A DNA stretch of 24,153 bases, taken from the NCBI GenBank assembly GCA_047615875.1, contig JBLHGU010000069.1, forward strand, positions 1 through 24,153. Reading direction: 5' to 3'. Shown here piece by piece: positions 7,570 to 16,137 of the stretch. The notes beneath the pieces are model-generated. The model made no database searches. It was not told the origin of the DNA and saw nothing but the letters and a program-made list of their open reading frames with translations. Numbering within the stretch: the first letter of the stretch is position 1; each line of letters begins with the position of its first letter. This DNA comes from JBLHGU01 sp047615875 (lineage in GTDB: Bacteria > Pseudomonadota > Gammaproteobacteria > Arenicellales > CAJQKF01). The translations under genes were made by a program, and so were the position numbers.

Positions 7570-8321
7570 TAATTGAGAATGCTAGTCGCAACCTTGTGTG
7601 GCGATTCTGCATGCACCCAGTGTCCGGCATTAGCAATTCCTTCAAGTACGGCTTTAGGGAAAAGCACTTCTATCGAATGATGATATTCATCTATAACATA
7701 GTCAGAATTCTCACCATAAATAAAAAGGCTGGGCTTAGAAAAGCTTTCGGTATCAAACTCAGGAAAACCAGTTAAGTCAGTCATGCCATGTGCTAAAGCA
7801 TCAAGATTAATTCTCCACGTAAAACTCCCGTTTTGAAAAACCAGGTTTTGTGAGAAAAACATTCGCAAGCCAGAGTCAGGAATTTTAACTGCCATGATCG
7901 CATCCAGGTCACGACGATTTTTCGCTGAACTAATGTCCAGAGATAGCAGAGTGTTAATTAAATCTATGTGGGAGTGTTGATAAGTAACTGGCGCTATGTC
8001 GACCACGACCAGTCCGGAGATTCTTTGCGGGCTTTGCAATGCTGCCGTCATCGCAGTTTTTCCGCCCATACTGTGCCCAACCAATATTGCTTGATTAAGA
8101 CCGAGGTGGTCCATCAGCTCGAATATGTCTGAAGCCATAACGGTATAACTAACATCGTTATCCCAGCCAGATCGACCATGGTTGCGAAGATCAACTGTTA
8201 TCACCTGATAATTGGCTGAAAACTTTCCTGCGATAGATTTCCAATTGCCAGAGTTTCCGAACAACCCATGCAATACCAATATGCTAGGACCATATCCGCT
8301 GGTCTGATAGTTGAGTAACAC
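7536..8321 (-). CDS. ybfF: YbfF-type alpha/beta hydrolase (esterase)
   Basis: The 261-residue cytosolic alpha/beta hydrolase has an HGLFGNSGNW oxyanion segment (residues 18-27), the DLRNHGRS strand-turn motif typical of YbfF, the nucleophile elbow GHSMGG with Ser84, Asp207 in YGENSDYV and His234 in NAGHWVHAE. YbfF-type enzymes hydrolyse short-chain esters and acyl-CoA-like substrates in vitro; the physiological substrate is unknown. The start is GTG at 8321, 6 bases after the lpd stop codon, so it probably belongs to the aceE-aceF-lpd transcript. The ribosome site is weak (an AGCAG-like stretch inside lpd). Its 3' end overlaps the DUF423 gene. Nothing in the sequence ties it to pyruvate dehydrogenase beyond position. 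Confidence 0.9.
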   Translation of the reverse strand: MLLNYQTSGYGPSILVLHGLFGNSGNWKSIAGKFSANYQVITVDLRNHGRSGWDNDVSYTVMASDIFELMDHLGLNQAILVGHSMGGKTAMTAALQSPQRISGLVVVDIAPVTYQHSHIDLINTLLSLDISSAKNRRDLDAIMAVKIPDSGLRMFFSQNLVFQNGSFTWRINLDALAHGMTDLTGFPEFDTESFSKPSLFIYGENSDYVIDEYHHSIEVLFPKAVLEGIANAGHWVHAESPHKVATSILNYCDSVTQSGDL

Positions 8322-8327
8322 AGGCTG

Positions 8328-10091
8328 CTACTTTTTCTTTTTCGGCAAATAAAGATCTGTTAACGTTCCCTCGAAAGCTTCAGCAGCAAAAGCAACTGTT
8401 TCGGAGAGCGTGGGGTGGGGATGAATTGTCAGACCGATGTCTGTTGCATCACAACCAGTTTCGATAGCTAGCGCTACCTCGGCTATTAAGTCACCTGCAT
8501 TGCTACCGACTATTCCAGCCCCGATGACTCGCTTGGAATCTTCATCAAACAATAGTTTGGTAATTCCTTCGCTACGTCCCAGGCTTAATGATCGTCCACT
8601 GGCAGCCCAGGGAAATACACCCTTGCCGTAATTTAGCCCCTGCTGTTTGGCTTCCTGCTCAGTGACGCCTACCCAGGCGATCTCAGGATCGGTATAAGCA
8701 ACCGACGGAATTACACGGGCGTCAAAACCACTTTTATAGCCAGCTGCAACCTCCGCAGCGACTTTGCCCTCATGCACAGCCTTATGAGCTAACATGGGCT
8801 GACCAACAACATCGCCTATGGCGAAGATGTTTTCTATGTTGGTTCGTTGTTGATCATCCACCGCAATAAAACCCTGGGCATCTACGTTAACACCCGCGCT
8901 CTCGGCGCCAATTTTCTTACCGTTGGGTCGTCTGCCTACGGCAACCAGAATGCGATCAAACTCATCTTGCTTTGGTGCGCCCTTTCCATCAAAGGAAACT
9001 GTTAGTTTTTTGCCGGCCTCAATGTTGGTTACTTTGGTGTCGAGATAAATATTTTCGTATTGTTTCTTAATGCGGTTTTGTAGCGGCCTGACAATATCCT
9101 TATCTGCTCCTACTACTAATGAGTCGAGCATTTCAACTACGGTGACCTTGCTTCCCAAAGCGTGATATACGGTGGCCATTTCCAGTCCAATAATGCCACC
9201 GCCGACGACCAATAATCGCTTCGGCACATCTTCAAGGTCGAGAGCACCTGTGGCATGCATAATGCGATTGTCGTCAGGTAGGTCAGGAATCATGCTGGCC
9301 TCGGAGCCTGTCGCTATAACGGCCTGCTTGAAGGTAACTGTGCGTTGTTGTCCAGCGTTGTCAATTAGTAAAGTGTGGTTGTCGATGAAGGTACCAATGC
9401 CTTCCACCACTTCGACTTTACGTTGCTTGGCTAATGTCTTGAGACCTCCGGTAAGTTTATTAACTATACTGTGTTTCCAGTCAGCTAACTTTTTGACATC
9501 AATGTCCGGGCTGGAAAATGCAATCCCGTGACTGGACATTTCATCGGCTTCATTAATCACTTTAGCTGCATGTAACAATGCCTTGGATGGTATGCAGCCA
9601 ACGTTGAGACATACACCACCGAGTGAGGAGTAGCGTTCTACCATGAGTGTCTTAAGGCCTAGGTCCGCTGCCCTGAACGCCGAGGTATATCCCCCAGGGC
9701 CTGATCCAAGCACCAGAAGGTCTATCTCATAATTTCTAGCTTCTGCCTGCTCGGTATTTCGTTCAGTAACAGGTTCAGCAACTGTTGGAGATGCCAAAGG
9801 TTGGGGTGTTGGTTCCTCTGGTTGTTGCGTGATTGGGGCGGCACTGACCGGGGTAACGGTCATGGTAAGTATGACGCTTCCCTCTGAAACCAGATCACCA
9901 TTCTTTATCAGTACCTCATCAATTATTCCCATCGCTGGACTGGGAACGTCCATAGTAGCCTTATCCGATTCCAGGGTAATTAACGGGTCTTCGGCATTAA
10001 CCAGATCGCCTTTTGCAACCAAAACTTCGATAACTTCAATTTCCTTAAAGTCCCCGATATCAGGGACAACTACAGATTCTTTATTGGCCAT
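8328..10091 (-). CDS. lpdA: Dihydrolipoamide dehydrogenase (E3) with N-terminal lipoyl domain
   Basis: E3 reoxidises the dihydrolipoyl groups of E2 and passes electrons to NAD. This form has 587 residues because a lipoyl domain (about 1-80, lipoylated Lys44 in ESDKATMDVP) precedes the flavoprotein, joined by a Pro/Gln/Glu-rich linker (about 81-118). The FAD fingerprint LGSGPGGYTSA starts near 128, the redox disulfide is Cys161/Cys166 in GGVCLNVGCIPSK, and the catalytic pair is His559/Glu564 in HPHPTLSE. The C-terminus is a run of four lysines. E. coli Lpd is about 474 residues and has no lipoyl domain; the longer form is known in other beta- and gammaproteobacteria. The gene starts 9 bases after aceF. 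The lipoyl domain closely resembles that of the adjacent E2, which suggests domain duplication. Confidence 0.97.
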   Translation of the reverse strand: MANKESVVVPDIGDFKEIEVIEVLVAKGDLVNAEDPLITLESDKATMDVPSPAMGIIDEVLIKNGDLVSEGSVILTMTVTPVSAAPITQQPEEPTPQPLASPTVAEPVTERNTEQAEARNYEIDLLVLGSGPGGYTSAFRAADLGLKTLMVERYSSLGGVCLNVGCIPSKALLHAAKVINEADEMSSHGIAFSSPDIDVKKLADWKHSIVNKLTGGLKTLAKQRKVEVVEGIGTFIDNHTLLIDNAGQQRTVTFKQAVIATGSEASMIPDLPDDNRIMHATGALDLEDVPKRLLVVGGGIIGLEMATVYHALGSKVTVVEMLDSLVVGADKDIVRPLQNRIKKQYENIYLDTKVTNIEAGKKLTVSFDGKGAPKQDEFDRILVAVGRRPNGKKIGAESAGVNVDAQGFIAVDDQQRTNIENIFAIGDVVGQPMLAHKAVHEGKVAAEVAAGYKSGFDARVIPSVAYTDPEIAWVGVTEQEAKQQGLNYGKGVFPWAASGRSLSLGRSEGITKLLFDEDSKRVIGAGIVGSNAGDLIAEVALAIETGCDATDIGLTIHPHPTLSETVAFAAEAFEGTLTDLYLPKKKK

Positions 10092-10100
10092 ATTTTTGTC

Positions 10101-11462
10101 CTACAATAATAGACGACGCGCATCACTTAACGCGCGGCCAAGATAAGTACTGAATCGAGCTGCTTCCGCACCATCTACTACACGATGATCATAGGATAAA
10201 GACATAGGCAGCATCAGACGTGGTTCAAATTCACTACCGTTCCAGACCGGTGTCATGCGAGACCGACTTAGACCAAGAATAGCGACTTCCGGTGCATTAA
10301 CAATCGGTGTGAAGGCTGTTCCGCCAATGCCGCCAAGGCTTGATATGCTCATGCATCCACCCTGCATATCACCAGGCTTTAATTTGCCTTCGCGAGCCCG
10401 AACACTTGTTTCGGACATTTCTTTAGCTAGTTGCATTACGCCTTTTTGATCCACATCGCGAAATACTGGAACCATGAGTCCGTTTGGCGTATCTACTGCT
10501 ATGCCGATATGAAAGTATTTCTTGAAGATCAGACTTTGGCCATCTGGTGACAAAGATGAATTAAACAGCGGAAACTCGGCTAACCCACGACTTAAAGCCT
10601 TCATCACAAAGGCAAGCAGAGTGACTTTTGATGTCGCGTCACGTTGTTCTGAATTGACCTGTTTCCTAAAGGACTCCAGATCCGTAATATCCGCATCGTC
10701 GAATTGGGTAACATGGGGAATATTCAGCCAGCTGCGATGTAGATGGGCGCCGGACAATTTCTTAATTCTTGGTGTGTCCTTAACTTCAATGTCGCCAAAC
10801 TTACTGAAATCAACCTCGGGAATTGGTGGTATACCCATGCCAGAGGTCGTTCCTATAAAGCCTGACGATGGTGTGGCAGGTGCCGAAAGCTGCTGTTTTA
10901 CATAAACCTTAACATCGTCTTTAGTTATACGCCCCTTTGCACCAGTGCCGCGAATTTCGTGCAAATTTGCACCCAGTTCTCTAGCAAATCGGCGAATGCC
11001 AGGACTGGCGTGCGGCAACGCACCTCCAGATTTCTGAACCGGCGGGGGCAAACTTTGTGGAGGCTGTCGGCGGTTTGCTGTAACTTGCTTATCGTCTTCA
11101 TCTTCGCTGCCTTCGTGTGTCTCCTCAGATACTACAGCAGGCACTGTGGACTCAATAGCTACTGGTGCCTCAGAGTTAGAGCTATCAGTTATTGCTGATT
11201 CATCTGGGACAGGTTCCTTCGACACTGCTTCAACGACACCAATTACACTACCCTCGGCAACTTTGGAACCCATTATTACGGATATAGATTTTACGGTGCC
11301 TGCAACAGGACTTGGAACATCCATGGTTGCTTTGTCTGATTCGAGAGTCAGTAAGGGATCTTCGGCATTAACCTGATCACCCGGGCTAACCAGCACTTCG
11401 ATAACTTCAACTTCAGCGAAATCGCCAATGTCAGGAATTTTTATTTCTATTAAATCGGTCAT
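10101..11462 (-). CDS. aceF: Pyruvate dehydrogenase E2, dihydrolipoamide acetyltransferase
   Basis: E2 carries the acetyl group from E1 on a swinging lipoyl arm and transfers it to CoA. The 453-residue protein has a single lipoyl domain (1-78, lipoylated Lys44 in ESDKATMDVP), an acidic Ser/Glu-rich linker (about 80-145), a peripheral subunit-binding domain (about 150-187, ASPGIRRFARELG), a short linker, and the acyltransferase core with the active-site motif DHRVVDG (His426, Asp430). E. coli AceF has three lipoyl domains; here the second lipoyl domain of the complex sits on E3. A strong ribosome site AAGGAGG (minus strand, about 11475-11469) overlaps the aceE stop codon and fixes the ATG at 11462. 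It is the middle gene of the operon. Confidence 0.97.
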   Translation of the reverse strand: MTDLIEIKIPDIGDFAEVEVIEVLVSPGDQVNAEDPLLTLESDKATMDVPSPVAGTVKSISVIMGSKVAEGSVIGVVEAVSKEPVPDESAITDSSNSEAPVAIESTVPAVVSEETHEGSEDEDDKQVTANRRQPPQSLPPPVQKSGGALPHASPGIRRFARELGANLHEIRGTGAKGRITKDDVKVYVKQQLSAPATPSSGFIGTTSGMGIPPIPEVDFSKFGDIEVKDTPRIKKLSGAHLHRSWLNIPHVTQFDDADITDLESFRKQVNSEQRDATSKVTLLAFVMKALSRGLAEFPLFNSSLSPDGQSLIFKKYFHIGIAVDTPNGLMVPVFRDVDQKGVMQLAKEMSETSVRAREGKLKPGDMQGGCMSISSLGGIGGTAFTPIVNAPEVAILGLSRSRMTPVWNGSEFEPRLMLPMSLSYDHRVVDGAEAARFSTYLGRALSDARRLLL

Positions 11463-11473
11463 TGTTATCCTCC

Positions 11474-14143
11474 TTACACCAATCTGGGGTTAGGCTTGGC
11501 AGGATCAACGCCATAACGCTTGATCGCGTCTTGCACCGTTGTCATTGGGATAAGCTCATCATCTGCCAGCGCTTTTAAAGCAGCTATTACAACGTGGTTG
11601 CGATCTACCTCAAAGAAGGAACGAAGATTTTTGCGTGTATCGCTGCGACCGAATCCGTCGGTACCTAGAACAGCATACCGCTGTTGCAAGTATGGACGAA
11701 CCTGATCGGCGTAACTGGCCATATAGTCAGTAGCTGCTACAACAGGTGTATTATCTCCGGCTAAACACTTGGCTACATAGGAAGTTCTTGGTCGCGCATT
11801 AGGATGCAAAGTGTTGTAACGCTCGACGTCTCGGCCATCACGTCCCAATTCATTAAAACTGGTAACGCTCCAGATATCGCTTTCAATATCAAAATCCTGT
11901 TTTAATAATTCTGATGCGGCCATCACCTCGCGTAAAATGGTACCGCTGCCCAGTAACGTTACGAAAGGTTTTCGCGCCCGCCGACTGCCTTTCTGTAAAC
12001 GATACATGCCTTTTAGAATGCCCTGTTCTACGCCCTTGGGAATAGCCGGATGGGTATAATTTTCATTCATACAGGTAATGTAGAAAAATACATTTTCCTG
12101 TTCCTGAAACATTCGTCGTAAACCGTCCTGGACGATTACCGCCATCTCATAGGCGAAAGTGGGATCGTAAGACACACAATTTGGAATCGTGCCGGCGAGT
12201 ATTAAACTATGCCCATCCTGATGCTGAAGGCCTTCGCCAGCCAGCGTGGTTCTACCAGCGGTGCCGCCTAATAAGAAACCCCGAGCTTGTATATCTCCCG
12301 CCGCCCATGCTAGGTCGCCAACACGTTGAAAACCAAACATGGAGTAATAGATGTAGAAGGGAATCATGGCGCGATTATGATTGCTATAGGCGGTAGCTGC
12401 GGCTATCCAGGAAGACATTGCGCCGGCTTCGTTAATTCCCTCTTGCAAGACCTGACCCTTTTTATCTTCGCGATAAAACATCAATTGATCATGATCTTCT
12501 GGCTCATATAACTGGCCCTTGGGTGAATAGATAGCCAGCTGACGGAACATGCCCTCCATGCCAAAGGTGCGTGATTCATCAGGAACGATGGGTACGACCC
12601 GCGAGCCAATATTCTTGTCCCGAACTAATGTGGTCAGAATGCGCACAAAAGCCATGGTGGTGGATATTTCACGTTCCCCGGTACCATCCAATTGGGTTTT
12701 AAATGCGCTTAAGGGTGGAATTTCCAGTGTTTCACTTTTGCTTCGACGTTTAGGCAAGAATCCACCCAGGGCTTTGCGACGCTCCTGCATATAAATCATT
12801 TCCGGGCTATCGTCTGCCGGACGATAAAATGGTGCTTTAACGATTTCTTCATCACTCAACGGAATGTTAAATCGATCACGGAATGCTAACAGTGAATCCT
12901 CAGCCATTTTTTTCTGTTGGTGAGTGATATTCTGACCCTCGCCAGACTCGCCCATGCCATAACCTTTCACAGTCTTGGCTAGAATAACCGTCGGCTGGCC
13001 GTTATGGGAAACCGCCTCAGCATAAGCTGCATAAACCTTATGGGGGTCATGACCGCCACGATTTAGACGCCAGATATCCTCATCAGTCATGTTGGATACC
13101 ATGGCTCTTAGCTCGGGGTATTTGCCGAAGAAATGCTCCCTGGTAAATGCGCCGCCATGGGCTTTGAAGGCCTGGTATTCGCCATCAACCGCCTCTTCCA
13201 TGCGTTTCTTGAGTAAGCCCTGGGTATCTCGCATTAATAGTGGATCCCAGTAGGATCCCCAGATTACTTTGATGACGTTCCAGCCAGCACCACGGAATTC
13301 ACCTTCCAGCTCCTGAATAATCTTGCCATTTCCGCGGACCGGACCATCCAGTCTTTGTAGATTGCAATTAACCACAAAAATTAGATTATCGAGTTTTTCA
13401 CGACCGGCCAGAGAAATAGCGCCCATAGACTCTGGCTCATCCATTTCACCATCGCCCATGAAGGCCCAAACCTTCTGATCGCTGGTTTCTATCATTTCTC
13501 GATTTTGCAGGTATTTCATGAAACGGGCCTGATAAATGGCCTGCAAGGGTCCAAGACCCATAGAAACGGTTGGGAACTGCCAAAAGTCTGGCATTAGCCA
13601 GGGGTGGGGATAAGAGGATAATCCACCTTTATCGACTTCCTGACGAAAACGTTTCAACTGCTCTTTGCTCAGTCTGCCTTCAAGGTAGGCCCGTGCATAA
13701 ATGCCTGGTGCTGAGTGGCCTTGAATAAATACCAGATCACCGGCCTGAGAATCATTTGCGGCACGCCAGAAGTGATTGAAACCAACATCATAAAGTGTGG
13801 CAGCAGAGGCAAAGCTTGCGATATGCCCGCCCAGCTCCGAACTAAGTTTATTGGCTTGCACAACCATTGCTAAAGCGTTCCAGCGAATCAGCGATCGAAT
13901 TCGCCATTCTATGGCAGCATCACCCGGACTGCGTTTTTCCATGGCTGCAGGAATAGTATTAAGATAAGCCGTGGTTGCCCGATAGGGAATATTGGTACCC
14001 TGTCGACGCGCCTGGTCAATGAGCGTTTCGATTATAAAGTGAGCCCGATCAGGGCCCTGATTGGCTATCAGAGCTTCCAGGGCATCCTGCCACTCCTGGG
14101 TTTCTTCGGGGTCAATGTCAGTCAGGTGAGTCAGGTCGTTCAT
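11474..14143 (-). CDS. aceE: Pyruvate dehydrogenase E1 component, homodimeric type
   Basis: E1 decarboxylates pyruvate using thiamine diphosphate and reductively acetylates the lipoyl group of E2. I place the start at the ATG at 14143 because GGAGAG (minus strand, 14153-14148) lies 4 bases upstream, giving 889 residues, very near the 887 of E. coli AceE; an upstream in-frame ATG at 14170 lacks such a site. The thiamine diphosphate motif is GDGEMDEPES...NCN, followed by NLQRLDGPVRGNGKI. The VPDESRTFGMEGMFRQ segment and the C-terminal transketolase-like region (SFNELGRDG) are intact. It is the first gene of the operon. No pdhR-like regulator gene lies upstream: the neighbour is the divergent sulfate-activation gene. 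Confidence 0.97.
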   Translation of the reverse strand: MNDLTHLTDIDPEETQEWQDALEALIANQGPDRAHFIIETLIDQARRQGTNIPYRATTAYLNTIPAAMEKRSPGDAAIEWRIRSLIRWNALAMVVQANKLSSELGGHIASFASAATLYDVGFNHFWRAANDSQAGDLVFIQGHSAPGIYARAYLEGRLSKEQLKRFRQEVDKGGLSSYPHPWLMPDFWQFPTVSMGLGPLQAIYQARFMKYLQNREMIETSDQKVWAFMGDGEMDEPESMGAISLAGREKLDNLIFVVNCNLQRLDGPVRGNGKIIQELEGEFRGAGWNVIKVIWGSYWDPLLMRDTQGLLKKRMEEAVDGEYQAFKAHGGAFTREHFFGKYPELRAMVSNMTDEDIWRLNRGGHDPHKVYAAYAEAVSHNGQPTVILAKTVKGYGMGESGEGQNITHQQKKMAEDSLLAFRDRFNIPLSDEEIVKAPFYRPADDSPEMIYMQERRKALGGFLPKRRSKSETLEIPPLSAFKTQLDGTGEREISTTMAFVRILTTLVRDKNIGSRVVPIVPDESRTFGMEGMFRQLAIYSPKGQLYEPEDHDQLMFYREDKKGQVLQEGINEAGAMSSWIAAATAYSNHNRAMIPFYIYYSMFGFQRVGDLAWAAGDIQARGFLLGGTAGRTTLAGEGLQHQDGHSLILAGTIPNCVSYDPTFAYEMAVIVQDGLRRMFQEQENVFFYITCMNENYTHPAIPKGVEQGILKGMYRLQKGSRRARKPFVTLLGSGTILREVMAASELLKQDFDIESDIWSVTSFNELGRDGRDVERYNTLHPNARPRTSYVAKCLAGDNTPVVAATDYMASYADQVRPYLQQRYAVLGTDGFGRSDTRKNLRSFFEVDRNHVVIAALKALADDELIPMTTVQDAIKRYGVDPAKPNPRLV

Positions 14144-14246
14144 ACATCTCTCCACATCGAGAATGGGCAAACAGTGTTGGCAAGGCCGAATATGCTAGAT
14201 ATTCTGCAACACATGTAATTAAATTGATTGTTTCGTTTTTATTCTG

Positions 14247-14255
14247 ATTATGACA
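14247..14255 (-). promoter_or_regulatory. Possible extended -10 element upstream of aceE
   Basis: On the minus strand the bases read TGTCATAAT, an extended -10 (TGn) followed by a five-of-six match to TATAAT, about 100 bases upstream of the aceE ATG. No good -35 hexamer and no PdhR palindrome was seen. The match is short enough to be chance. The divergent sat-cysC promoter must also lie within 14171-14411, but I could not place it. Confidence 0.3.
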
Positions 14256-14411
14256 GTATCGCACTGCATAAATTCTAGCTCAAAAGGTGATTCTAACATG
14301 TCCAGTGTGGCTGTTCGGGTTGTCATTTAAATCCATTCCGTAACGATTAACCGTGTTGCTTTGTGTAACCTGGTTGTTGTTTTAAATCATTTACACAGCA
14401 TAGGAGTTTCT

Positions 14412-16136
14412 ATGGCAAACCTGGTCGAGCCTCATGGCGGCATTCTTATCTCCAGAGTCGTTGAGGAGTCACAGGTGGAGGAGTTAAAGGAAGCTTCGCT
14501 CGATCTTAACTCCTGGACACTGAATCGACGTCAATTGTGCGACCTGGAATGTATCTTGAATGGCGCATTTTCTCCTCTCACCGGTTATATGACACGGCGT
14601 GACTACGATGCGGTGGTGAAAAACTGTCGTTTGTCCTCGGGCTTATTGTGGCCAGTTCCAGTGGTGTTGGATGTGCCAGCCGCTTTCGCAGAGAAAATAG
14701 AACCAGGGCAGGGAGTTGCTTTGCGTGATGGGGAAGGCTTTATGCTGGCCGTACTTCAGGTTGAAGATAAATGGGTGCCAGATCTGGAACTAGAAGCCCA
14801 GTCGGTTTATGCGACGGTATCTGATGACCATCCCGGTGTGCAGAACCTGGGTGTAAACGAGCAGGTGGTTTATCTGGGGGGCAGCGTGCAGGGTGTTCAG
14901 CTCCCCGGTCACTATGAGTTTGAAAATTTGTGGTTGTCTCCGACCGATGTTCGACACCAATTTGAACGCAGTGGTTGGAATGATGTAGTTGCTTTTCAAA
15001 CCTCCAGACCCATGCATCGCCTGCATCGTGATGTGATTTTGTCAGTGGCAAGAGAGCACAGTCTGCACATCTTGCTGCATCCTGTCGTGGGTGTTAGCAA
15101 ACCCGGCGATCTGAACGAGCACGGTCGAATTCATTGTTATCAAGCAGTGATGAATCGATTTCCACCGCATATGACCATGCTTTCGTTGTTGCCGCTTGCA
15201 ATGCGTATGGCCGGGCCAAGAGAATCACTCTGGCATGGCATTGTGCATCAGAATTTTGGCTGTAGTCATTTTATCGTCGGACCGGACGATGGTTCTCCTC
15301 CCGGCTTCGACCAGGGTAAACGCTATTATGGTGAGTACGAAGCTCAGCAGTTTTTAAGCCAATTTTCTGATGAACTCAAAATTAAGCCAGTATGCGTTGA
15401 AAGGCACAAATACTCTGAGACGTTGTCGGCCTTCTTGCCCGTGTCGAAAATGCCCGAGCAGGATAACGGCGGTATTCAAATGACTGAAGTGGATTTGCGC
15501 GAGAGCCTAACAACTGATAAGCCCGTACCCAGTTGGGTAAGTTTTCCCGAAGTTCTGGAAAAGCTGAGTCGTGTCTATCCGCCACGAAATCGTCAAGGTT
15601 TCACGTTGTTTTTTACAGGGTTATCCGGCTCAGGAAAGTCTACCGTGTCGAGGATAATTTATGCCAAATTGGTGGAAGATGGACGGCGCCCGGTAACGTT
15701 GCTAGATGGTGATATCGTTCGATTGAATCTTTCTAGCGAGTTAGGTTTTTCCAAACCACACCGGGACTTGAATATTCGTCGCATAGGCTTTGTTGCTAAT
15801 GAGATCACTCGTAATGCGGGTGTTGCTATCTGTGCACCGATTGCGCCCTATCGAAATACCCGGCGAGATGTACGCAAGCAAATTGAGGAAAGTGGCGCAT
15901 TCATTGAAATTCATGTGGCCACACCAGTTGAAGTGTGTGAGTCGCGTGATCGTAAGGGATTATATGCCAAGGCTCGCGCTGGATTAATTCCGGAATTTAC
16001 CGGGGTAAGTGATCCTTACGACGAGCCGGAAAATGCAGAGCTAACTATAGATACCACTGACATCTCACCCATGGAAGCGGTACAGAAAGTAATGTTGTAC
16101 CTGCTCAAAGAAGGCTACATCGACTATAGGGATTAG
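14412..16136 (+). CDS. Bifunctional ATP sulfurylase/APS kinase (Sat-CysC fusion) with altered sulfurylase motifs
   Basis: The fusion should activate sulfate to APS and phosphorylate it to PAPS. The ATG at 14412 (574 residues) has TAGGAG 5 bases upstream; the longer frame from 14361 lacks a site. Residues 1-168 are the PUA-like sulfurylase domain, about 169-345 the catalytic domain, and 395-574 the APS kinase, with P-loop GLSGSGKST (403-411), LDGDIVR (431-437) and FSKPHRDLNIRRIGF intact. In the sulfurylase part the normal QTRNPxHRxH reads QTSRPMHRLH (196-205): the HxxH is kept, but the sulfate-contacting Arg position is Ser. The normal GRDHAG reads GPDDGS (290-295). Flanking segments such as LLPLAMRMAGPRESLWH are well conserved. 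The kinase is therefore probably active, while the sulfurylase activity is doubtful. A deiminase gene follows after one base. Confidence 0.88.
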   Translation: MANLVEPHGGILISRVVEESQVEELKEASLDLNSWTLNRRQLCDLECILNGAFSPLTGYMTRRDYDAVVKNCRLSSGLLWPVPVVLDVPAAFAEKIEPGQGVALRDGEGFMLAVLQVEDKWVPDLELEAQSVYATVSDDHPGVQNLGVNEQVVYLGGSVQGVQLPGHYEFENLWLSPTDVRHQFERSGWNDVVAFQTSRPMHRLHRDVILSVAREHSLHILLHPVVGVSKPGDLNEHGRIHCYQAVMNRFPPHMTMLSLLPLAMRMAGPRESLWHGIVHQNFGCSHFIVGPDDGSPPGFDQGKRYYGEYEAQQFLSQFSDELKIKPVCVERHKYSETLSAFLPVSKMPEQDNGGIQMTEVDLRESLTTDKPVPSWVSFPEVLEKLSRVYPPRNRQGFTLFFTGLSGSGKSTVSRIIYAKLVEDGRRPVTLLDGDIVRLNLSSELGFSKPHRDLNIRRIGFVANEITRNAGVAICAPIAPYRNTRRDVRKQIEESGAFIEIHVATPVEVCESRDRKGLYAKARAGLIPEFTGVSDPYDEPENAELTIDTTDISPMEAVQKVMLYLLKEGYIDYRD

Positions 16137-16137
16137 C

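Noticed and set aside
9172..10905. Several 60-130-codon plus-strand frames opposite lpd and aceF
   Set aside because: These are antisense shadows of strongly conserved genes; none has a family signature.
14144..14170. Upstream ATG for aceE at 14170
   Set aside because: GGAGAG sits just before the ATG at 14143, and the shorter protein matches the usual AceE length.
14361..14411. Upstream start for the Sat-CysC fusion
   Set aside because: TAGGAG precedes the ATG at 14412, and the extra 17 residues do not resemble the family N-terminus.
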